This document shows positions 52,282 to 57,256 of a DNA stretch of 64,000 nt, one piece after another. Under the pieces are notes generated by a model. That model searched no databases and was not told the DNA's origin. It worked only from the letters and a program-made list of their open reading frames with translations. The DNA is from Thiobius zoothamnicola (GTDB lineage Bacteria > Pseudomonadota > Gammaproteobacteria > Chromatiales > Chromatiaceae), in assembly GCA_963678215.1 (NCBI GenBank), contig OY782758.1, forward strand, positions 2,108,001 to 2,172,000, read 5' to 3'. Both the position numbers and the translations under genes were made by a program. The stretch's first letter is position 1; the number at the start of each line of letters is the position of its first letter.

Positions 52282-52728
52282 TTACTTAACACTGTATGAG
52301 GACAAAAAACCGTAGAACAAGTCATTTAGCTTGCAGCTGCATTCAACAAAATCATCTGCCGCATTTTCTAGGTCAACTATTTCAATAATACTACTGCCAC
52401 TTAACCTTTGGTCGCCTTTTGGACTTGTGCATGGTTTCCCGTGCATTATGTTGTTCCTGACTTGGACTAGCTGCAAGAATTCATTGGCTAGGCTTTGAAG
52501 CTGTTCTCTTTCAGGACTCTTTGGCATGTTGCGAACAGCATCTTGAAATCTCTTACCAATCTTTCCTGCGGTCATTTCCTCGCCTACAACTTTACGGATA
52601 TCATTTGGTTTAATTTTTTCCAAACACCAAACAACTTGCCACTCGAGCGATGCAAAGGTATATGCAGCCCTCCCTAAAGCTTCGACATAATCCGACTCAA
52701 CAGGAGTCCTTAATCTATCGTCTTTCAC
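52282..52728 (-). CDS. Helical protein with RX4H (HEPN-like) motif (cassette 6)
   Basis: Protein of 148 residues starting at GTG 52728. It is all-helical in appearance: YVEALGRAAYTFASLEWQVVWCLEKI, then LANEFLQLVQVRNNIMHGKPCTSPKGDQR. RNNIMH is an R-x4-H motif followed by a Gly/Lys/Pro turn, the arrangement of HEPN ribonuclease-type domains. The usual MNT antitoxin partner is absent. The function is unproven, and a structural HEPN relative without catalysis is possible. Confidence 0.5.
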   Translation of the reverse strand: MKDDRLRTPVESDYVEALGRAAYTFASLEWQVVWCLEKIKPNDIRKVVGEEMTAGKIGKRFQDAVRNMPKSPEREQLQSLANEFLQLVQVRNNIMHGKPCTSPKGDQRLSGSSIIEIVDLENAADDFVECSCKLNDLFYGFLSSYSVK

Positions 52729-52746
52729 TATCTACCCTTTTGCGCA

Positions 52747-52812
52747 TAACGCCTAGCTCACCGGAAAAATGCGAGCGCAGCGAGTATTTTTTCCGGTGGA
52801 GCTACTTGTTAG
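52747..52812 (-). repeat. attC site E (66 bp)
   Basis: Nearly identical to sites A and B, differing from B at two positions. It starts TAACGCCTAGCTCACCGG and ends CCGGTGGAGCTACTTGTTAG, with GCGAGCGCAGCGAG inside. The stop codon of the next gene falls in the right box. Confidence 0.92.
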
Positions 52813-53270
52813 CTGACGATGCTCACCGTAAGCACTTCTGATATCAAATTCAAAGGTACGAACTTGGGATACCCAATTTCTATCCTAGGCACCACTTTTT
52901 GTGAGTAAGCTTGTTCCTGCTGCCAACTAGTCCATGATTCCAGATTTGTATAAGCATCAGGAGAAAGTACCAAAACGACCATAGCTTCATGCTTTTCTGC
53001 AATTCTAGTTGGTATGCATTTGTATAAATGTTGCTTGACCTTACTGTCTGATAACTTACGATAATCAAAAAAAGACACACAGCCTCGCAAGCGGAAAAAA
53101 CCGTTTGAGTTACCATACACAGAATCTTTCTCACCACTCACATTAGCCTTTAACCCGCCATCAGAAACTATAGAGCCATAGTTCTCTTGCGTCGTTGCAT
53201 GGAATATTTGCCCGCTCATAAGAGTGACAAACTCCTCAAAGTCACCTATTTCTAAATGTCGTTCCTGCAT
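52809..53270 (-). CDS. Possible ADP-ribosyltransferase-like protein (cassette 5)
   Basis: Protein of 153 residues. GQIFHATTQENYGSIVSDGGLKAN resembles the first His strand and the following helix-turn of ART/DarT/RNA-2'-phosphotransferase folds (H-x-T...I...G-L). GFFRLRGCVSFFDYRK would be the second strand with a Tyr/Phe region. No certain catalytic Glu can be assigned. The protein ends inside the attC. I cannot exclude an unrelated fold. Confidence 0.4.
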   Translation of the reverse strand: MQERHLEIGDFEEFVTLMSGQIFHATTQENYGSIVSDGGLKANVSGEKDSVYGNSNGFFRLRGCVSFFDYRKLSDSKVKQHLYKCIPTRIAEKHEAMVVLVLSPDAYTNLESWTSWQQEQAYSQKVVPRIEIGYPKFVPLNLISEVLTVSIVS

Positions 53271-53285
53271 TTTTACTCAATCAGC

Positions 53286-53394
53286 TAACGCCTAGCTCAG
53301 TGGCACCCAACGCGAAGCGGCGTTTGCGCAATAATGGCGGAGCCATGCGCAAAAAGCCGCTGAGTGTTGGGTGTCCGCTGGAGCGCCGTGTTAT
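53286..53394 (-). repeat. attC site D (109 bp)
   Basis: Long-type attC: TAACGCCTAGCTCAGTGGC at the left, GAGCGCCGTGTTATG at the right, and large internal inverted parts (CACCCAACGCGAAGCGGC versus GCCGCTGAGTGTTGGGTG). Almost identical to site C and similar to site I. Confidence 0.92.
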
Positions 53395-53397
53395 GTG

Positions 53398-53655
53398 TTA
53401 CTTGCTTGAATTAGGAAAGTAAAAAGAAATCACCAAGGTAACCAATGGCAATGCCCCGATTTTAACCAACTCAAATATAGCTGCTAATGCTACGTTGTCT
53501 GGAAACATTGCATAGCCGATGAATACCGCCGTACAAATAAAACCCAGCCAAAACAGCACTTGCTTTGCGAGTTTTAAGCGGTCACTTTCATCAATGCTGA
53601 CCCGGCTTTCTTCAGAGAAGACCGAGTTCAAGTCAATGTTTTTTTCACTGTTCAT
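53398..53655 (-). CDS. Small two-TM protein following an RHH regulator (cassette 4)
   Basis: Protein of 85 residues. The hydrophilic N-terminus (NSEKNIDLNSVFSEESRVSIDESDRLKLAKQ) is followed by two hydrophobic segments, VLFWLGFICTAVFIGYAMF and AAIFELVKIGALPLVTLVISFYF. The ATG overlaps the upstream RHH gene stop (ATGA), so the two are translationally coupled. It could be the membrane toxin or effector of a pair, but this is not established. Confidence 0.6.
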   Translation of the reverse strand: MNSEKNIDLNSVFSEESRVSIDESDRLKLAKQVLFWLGFICTAVFIGYAMFPDNVALAAIFELVKIGALPLVTLVISFYFPNSSK

Positions 53656-53873
53656 TGAAGTCCCACAACACGGCCAAGAGCCATAAGTTCATGCCCGTTG
53701 GGGTCTTCACGCACAATGCCTAAAGAATTCCCTTTGGCTGTTTCTTGATCTGCGACTGACAGTAATGCGAATGCTCGTCGCATGGCTTCGGCTTTGGAGA
53801 TACCTTGCCTCTGGGCAATAGAAGTAAGGCGGGAGTCAATTTCGGAGGATAGATCAACAGTAAGCCTAGGCAT
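53652..53873 (-). CDS. Ribbon-helix-helix (CopG-type) protein (cassette 4)
   Basis: Protein of 73 residues. PRLTVDLSSEIDSRLTSIAQRQGISKAEAMRRAFALLSVAD is a typical RHH DNA-binding unit. The C-terminal SLGIVREDPNGHELMALGRVVGL is a short extension that could contact a partner. It is the first gene of a two-gene cassette, followed with a 4-nt overlap by a two-TM protein. Antitoxin or autoregulator is the likely role. Confidence 0.72.
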   Translation of the reverse strand: MPRLTVDLSSEIDSRLTSIAQRQGISKAEAMRRAFALLSVADQETAKGNSLGIVREDPNGHELMALGRVVGLQ

Positions 53874-53962
53874 TTTGCACCTCTCAGTAAGATAGATTTG
53901 CTGAGAGTATAGAGCGACTGCAAAATTACTGCAAATTTACGTGTGTAGATGATTGTTACACA

Positions 53963-54071
53963 TAACGCCTAGCTCAGTGGCACCCAACGCGAAGCGGCGT
54001 TTGCGCGATAATGGCGCAGCCATGCGCAAAAAGCCGCGCAGTGGTGGGTGTCCGCTGGAGCGCCGGGTTAG
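53963..54071 (-). repeat. attC site C (109 bp)
   Basis: Long-type attC almost identical to site D (TAACGCCTAGCTCAGTGGC to CGCCGGGTTAG), with the same large internal inverted repeat. It separates the RHH cassette from the inverted SymE cassette. Confidence 0.92.
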
Positions 54072-54093
54072 GCCATGATTTTGCCACTGCCGC

Positions 54094-54121
54094 TTGACTT
54101 GGGCTACGCATTTTATACACT
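54094..54121 (+). promoter_or_regulatory. Sigma-70-type promoter inside the SymE cassette
   Basis: TTGACT (54094-54099) and TACACT (54116-54121) are separated by 16 bases, starting 23 bp after attC site C and pointing toward symE on the + strand. This would let the inverted cassette be expressed without an integron promoter. Confidence 0.5.
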
Positions 54122-54128
54122 GCTATTT

Positions 54129-54335
54129 ATGGAGCTTCAAAACTCCTACAGGCGGGCCAAACCGCAGCCGGAAAGTAATGCGGTTTTTTTGTGCCCGGAA
54201 TCCGGCCCCATGGCCGGGAGGTCTGGGGAATACAACACCCGCAAGGGAAATACCCAGGGCAGTTCCTGTAGCTGTTTTGAACCTCCTGACCACCCACTTT
54301 ATGCAACTTCAAAATTGCTACAGGAGAAACCATGA
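54129..54335 (+). CDS. Possible upstream small ORF coupled to symE
   Basis: A 68-codon frame begins MELQNSYRRAKPQPESNAVF and ends with TGA overlapping the symE ATG (ATGA). A second, out-of-frame mini-ORF at 54299 begins MQLQNCYRRNHEN, so the DNA around M-x-LQN-x-YRR is duplicated (CTTCAAAA-n4-CTACAGG). The frame runs through a terminator-like hairpin. It could be a leader peptide, a real small protein or chance. Confidence 0.3.
   Translation: MELQNSYRRAKPQPESNAVFLCPESGPMAGRSGEYNTRKGNTQGSSCSCFEPPDHPLYATSKLLQEKP
54160..54190 (+). terminator. Attenuator-like hairpin with T-run in the symE leader
   Basis: AACCGCA and TGCGGTT pair across a 12-base loop and run into seven T residues (54184-54190). 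It lies between the cassette promoter and symE, so it could end a short RNA or attenuate symE expression. Confidence 0.55.
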
Positions 54336-54532
54336 AAATACGCCATATGAAAGTCCGTAAAGGCTACCGGGATTATTACTTCAAAGGCCAGTCCCATTTA
54401 GGCTATCCCACAACGCCCTATATTTTGCTAAAAGGAAATTGGCTTGAAAATGCCGGTTTTACCATTGATACGCCAGTGTTGGTGCATGTGCAACCAAACC
54501 GCCTTGTACTGACCGTACGAGAGACAGCGTAA
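54332..54532 (+). CDS. symE: SymE-like toxin (cassette 3, inverted)
   Basis: Protein of 66 residues. YILLKGNWLENAGFTIDTPVLVHVQPNRLVLTV is the AbrB-like swapped-hairpin core of SymE toxins, here with a short basic N-terminus (MKIRHMKVRKGYRDYYF). The ATG has AGGAG seven bases upstream. E. coli SymE is longer and is repressed by antisense SymR. No clear SymR promoter could be identified here. The gene reads toward attI, opposite to most cassettes, and has its own promoter and terminator. Confidence 0.75.
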   Translation: MKIRHMKVRKGYRDYYFKGQSHLGYPTTPYILLKGNWLENAGFTIDTPVLVHVQPNRLVLTVRETA

Positions 54533-54542
54533 AAACCAAAAA

Positions 54543-54568
54543 CCCCAGCGAGTAACTGGGGCTTTTTT
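54543..54568 (+). terminator. Rho-independent terminator of symE
   Basis: CCCCAG and CTGGGG pair around a seven-base loop, followed by C and six T residues (54563-54568), 11 bp after the symE stop and just before attC site B. Confidence 0.85.
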
Positions 54569-54575
54569 ATTGGCC

Positions 54576-54641
54576 TAACGCCTAGCTCACCGGAAAAATG
54601 CGAGCGCAGCGAGTGTTTTTTCCGGTGGAGCTATTTGTTAG
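54576..54641 (-). repeat. attC site B (66 bp)
   Basis: TAACGCCTAGCTCACCGG to CCGGTGGAGCTATTTGTTAG, nearly identical to sites A and E. The stop codon of the membrane-protein cassette is in its right box. Confidence 0.92.
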
Positions 54642-55309
54642 TTTTCATTGCGTTCATTTGCAATTGCCTTGAAGGCTATTGACAAAGCTGCAACAACAAA
54701 AACAAATGTAAGTACAGAAACAATTTTAGCTAGCATAGTGGCATGGGGAAAGAAACCCAAAAGGAACTCAGGAAGACCCATAATGATTGGAAAACCTACC
54801 GCAATAACCATCATTAGTATTTGATAATTTTTAGTAGCTCTCCACGAGTCAGAAAACGTCCATCTGTGATCTGTAGCAACAGCCGGAAAAACCAATGAAG
54901 AACGCCCTATTACATAGGCAATAGCAAGAAATGCAACGGGGAAACCTATTATAGGTATGAGTGCAAATAAGCTAAGTGGAATCGTGATCAAGCCAATACT
55001 AATTGAATAAAGAATGAATATTAGCTCACGCTTGCTTGGCTTAAAGATTCCCCATTCAGGAACTGAGGGTGGACCCATTAAAATAATGCGGTGAGTATTA
55101 ATAGCGACTACAGTATAAACTAGAATTTCTGCTAGAAAAACAGTAATCAAAGAAAGCCAAGAAATTGATTCAGAATCAGACTCATATAAGCCTATAGCTG
55201 CCATGATGGACAGCGGAAATAATAGAGCCTTTCCAAGCTGCATTCTGTAACCATAAACATACCTGAATGCCTTGGTAAGTATTTCCCAAGTAAGCACGAG
55301 TTCTCCCAA
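54638..55309 (-). CDS. Multi-TM membrane protein (cassette 2)
   Basis: About 220 residues with five or six hydrophobic segments and the conserved-looking stretch AYVIGRSSLVFPAVATDHRWTFSDSWRATKNYQ. GTG 55297, with GGAG five bases upstream, is a better start than TTG 55309. I do not recognise a named family. The layout recalls membrane domains that accompany glycerophosphodiester phosphodiesterases or DUF975-type proteins. The stop lies in attC B. Confidence 0.6.
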   Translation of the reverse strand: MGELVLTWEILTKAFRYVYGYRMQLGKALLFPLSIMAAIGLYESDSESISWLSLITVFLAEILVYTVVAINTHRIILMGPPSVPEWGIFKPSKRELIFILYSISIGLITIPLSLFALIPIIGFPVAFLAIAYVIGRSSLVFPAVATDHRWTFSDSWRATKNYQILMMVIAVGFPIIMGLPEFLLGFFPHATMLAKIVSVLTFVFVVAALSIAFKAIANERNEN

Positions 55310-55317
55310 TTGAAAAC

Positions 55318-55383
55318 TAACGCCTAGCTCACCGGGAAAATACGAGCGCAGCGAGTGTTTTTTCCGGTGGAGCTATTTGTTAG
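55318..55383 (-). repeat. attC site A (66 bp), first from attI
   Basis: TAACGCCTAGCTCACCGG to CCGGTGGAGCTATTTGTTAG, differing from site B at two positions. The antitoxin gene of cassette 1 ends inside it (Ala-Asn-Lys-stop encoded by attC sequence). Confidence 0.92.
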
Positions 55384-55657
55384 CTGTAATATCCTGAAGA
55401 GAGCCAGAGATATATTTATGGATAATACTTGAAACTAAAGTTTGATAAGGCATACCTTCTTCAGATGCTCTTGATTGTATTGCAACCAAATCCCGATTGG
55501 AAATACGTACATTAATTCGCTTGTCTTTTTTAAACGTATTTTGGGCAATAGATTTTAACTCTTTGCGACGGGATTCAGTTAAAACTGATTCATAGTTACC
55601 GGCCTCAACAGAATCTAGTAACTCTTTTTCTTCGCTAGACAACTTGGATTTACTCAT
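55373..55657 (-). CDS. CopG/BrnA-like antitoxin (cassette 1)
   Basis: Protein of 94 residues. The C-terminal RINVRISNRDLVAIQSRASEEGMPYQTLVSSIIHKYISG is an RHH-type domain of the kind that partners DUF497 toxins. The N-terminal KLSSEEKELLDSVEAGNYES is a regulatory arm. It overlaps the upstream toxin gene by 4 nt (ATGA) and has AGAGG before its ATG. Its last codons and TAG stop are formed by attC site A. Confidence 0.8.
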   Translation of the reverse strand: MSKSKLSSEEKELLDSVEAGNYESVLTESRRKELKSIAQNTFKKDKRINVRISNRDLVAIQSRASEEGMPYQTLVSSIIHKYISGSLQDITANK

Positions 55658-55941
55658 GATTTACCTCTAAGATACTTTTTAGTGAATTTTCTACTAGGAA
55701 TAATCGTTTTGAGGAATACATCATCTCCGTTTTCTACATACGGGACAAGGTAAACATAATCTTCGATTTGTAATATGAAAATTCTTTGATTCGGATATTC
55801 CTTGATATTGGGGTGAACAATGTCATCTAAAAGGCCTCCATTTTCGATATAAAAAACGGCCTTCTCGAAAGAGATATTTCGGCTTTCGAGAAGCTCTCGG
55901 TTTTTATTGGAATTCCAGTTGTAAACTTTCATAAGCGACAC
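55654..55941 (-). CDS. brnT: BrnT-like (DUF497) toxin (cassette 1)
   Basis: About 92-95 residues. KVYNWNSNKNRELLESRNISFEKAVFYIENGGLLDD, then QRIFILQIEDYVYLVPYVENGDDVFLKTIIPSRKFTKKYLRG fit the RelE-like BrnT family (W-x-x-x-KN...G-I-x-F-E-x-A). The toxin-first order with a 4-nt overlap is the normal brnTA arrangement. The start may be GTG 55941 or ATG 55932. It is the cassette nearest attI, so it may be the most recently inserted and most strongly expressed. Confidence 0.78.
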   Translation of the reverse strand: MSLMKVYNWNSNKNRELLESRNISFEKAVFYIENGGLLDDIVHPNIKEYPNQRIFILQIEDYVYLVPYVENGDDVFLKTIIPSRKFTKKYLRGKS

Positions 55942-55981
55942 AATAACATGTTTGTGTGCATTTTGTCATCAACCAAAATAC

Positions 55982-56030
55982 AGCTAACAGCCTGTTTTGA
56001 GGGACTTCGTCCCACAAAACAAGATTATAG
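55982..56030 (-). promoter_or_regulatory. attI region with strong hairpin and candidate cassette promoter -10
   Basis: The crossover-type box GTTAGCT (55982-55988 on the - strand) marks the start of cassette 1. Immediately intI-proximal is a hairpin, GTTTTGAGGGA and TCCCACAAAAC with a CTTCG loop (55994-56020). Next to it, on the - strand, TATAAT at 56024-56029 could be the -10 of the cassette promoter Pc, though no good -35 lies 16-18 bases upstream. The exact attI limits cannot be fixed from sequence alone. Confidence 0.6.
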
Positions 56031-56071
56031 GGTTTCCCGCTAATTCTGCGGGACTTTTTCAGATATTTCAT

Positions 56072-56130
56072 TTAACTGGTTGTTTTTCATAAAAAAATCT
56101 CTCTTTTTCCGAAAATCGGCACCCAGTTAA
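56072..56130. repeat. Inverted TTAACTGG/CCAGTTAA pair in the intI leader
   Basis: TTAACTGG (56072-56079) and CCAGTTAA (56123-56130) are perfect inverted copies 43 bases apart in the region before intI. They contain GTTAA-type cores and could be accessory integrase sites or a long-range hairpin over the intI promoter region. No LexA box was seen. Confidence 0.35.
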
Positions 56131-56199
56131 CCGAGATAAAGTCCTTTTTATTTGTTCTCTTTTTGTACTATATTTAGGGTTGGCACGGAGGTATGTTCC

Positions 56200-57174
56200 A
56201 TGTATCAGTCCCCCTTTTTAAACGAGATCAGCCGCTTCATGTTAACGCGGCGTTACAGTAAACGCACGGTGGAAACCTATATCTACTGGATTACCGCGTA
56301 TATCCGTTTTTGTGGCAAGCAGCATCCCAAGACATTAAGCGGGGTGGATGTTGAGCGGTTTTTAACCCATTTGGCAGTTGATCGTATGGTTTCGGTCAGC
56401 ACACAAAAGCTGGCTTTGAATGCCCTGGTGTTTTTGTATGATAAGTTTTTAGATCAGCCGCTGGGGGATGTCTCTCAGTTCAGGCGCACTCATCGCCAAG
56501 CCAAGTTGCCCACGGTATTGACTGAACCGGAAGTCGCCGCCTTGTTTGCGCATTTGCCGGTGCAATACCGCTTGTTGATTGGGCTTTTATACGGTTCCGG
56601 CCTGCGGCGGCTGGAGTTATTGCGTTTGCGCGTACAGGATGTGGATATTGATATGAAGCAGTTGCGCATTTGGAACGGCAAGGGGTTTAAACACCGTATT
56701 ACCACTTTGGCCGTTGAATTGATTCCGTTCATTGAAAGGCAAATTCAGCGGGTTAAATGGTATTTAGAGGAGGATTTACTTAACCCAAATTTTGCGGGCG
56801 TGTGGATGCCCGATGCTTTGGCACGTAAGTATCAAAAGGCCAATAAAACATTGGCCTGGCAGTATGTGTTTCCATCCCCTCGACTTTCTGTTGATCCGGT
56901 TTCCGGGTTAATACGCCGACACCATCTGGATGAATCGGCGCTTAACCGTATTATTAAGGCCGCTGCCAGCAACGCCGGGATTGGTAAAAATGTGAGTTCT
57001 CATACATTGCGCCATTCGTTTGCGACCCATCTGTTGCAAAGCGGTTGTGATATCCGCACCGTGCAGCAACAGTTGGGACATGCGGATGTCAAGACGACTG
57101 AGATTTACACCCATATCATTAAGCAGGGGGCCAACGGCGTACACAGCCCATTAAGCCGTGTTTTGGCGCAATAA
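56200..57174 (+). CDS. intI: Integron integrase IntI
   Basis: Tyrosine recombinase of 324 residues. Catalytic positions are Arg in YGSGLRRLELLRLRVQD, His-x-x-Arg in SSHTLRHSFATHLL, His in QQLGHADVKTTE, and the nucleophilic Tyr in EIYTHI. The IntI-specific insert is present: MPDALARKYQKANKTLAWQYVF and DPVSGLIRRHHLDESALNR, which separates IntI from XerC/D. ATG 56200 has GGAGGT seven bases upstream. An open frame from 56152 is an extension without support. The gene faces away from the cassettes, as in all integrons. Confidence 0.95.
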   Translation: MYQSPFLNEISRFMLTRRYSKRTVETYIYWITAYIRFCGKQHPKTLSGVDVERFLTHLAVDRMVSVSTQKLALNALVFLYDKFLDQPLGDVSQFRRTHRQAKLPTVLTEPEVAALFAHLPVQYRLLIGLLYGSGLRRLELLRLRVQDVDIDMKQLRIWNGKGFKHRITTLAVELIPFIERQIQRVKWYLEEDLLNPNFAGVWMPDALARKYQKANKTLAWQYVFPSPRLSVDPVSGLIRRHHLDESALNRIIKAAASNAGIGKNVSSHTLRHSFATHLLQSGCDIRTVQQQLGHADVKTTEIYTHIIKQGANGVHSPLSRVLAQ

Positions 57175-57256
57175 CCCGATTGATACAGATCGCCCCTCGT
57201 CGCATCCTGCAAACTTAAATCATGATTAACCAACCTTCACAGCCCCATTATCCCCC

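Larger units (their letters stand above)
49510..57174. mobile_element. Complete chromosomal integron: intI, attI and about ten cassettes
   Basis: An integron-type tyrosine recombinase at 56200-57174 (+) lies beside an attI region near 55988. To the left are nine attC sites, plus one relic, in the same orientation. Between them are small, mostly single-gene or gene-pair units reading on the - strand, several with stop codons inside the attC. This is the textbook structure of a sedentary chromosomal integron. The distal (left) end is decayed: a frameshifted gene, an attC with a damaged end box, and a half attC. Confidence 0.92.

Noticed and set aside
56040..56199. LexA box controlling intI
   Set aside because: No CTG-n10-CAG with an AT-rich centre was found in the leader. 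SOS control as in Vibrio integrons cannot be claimed.
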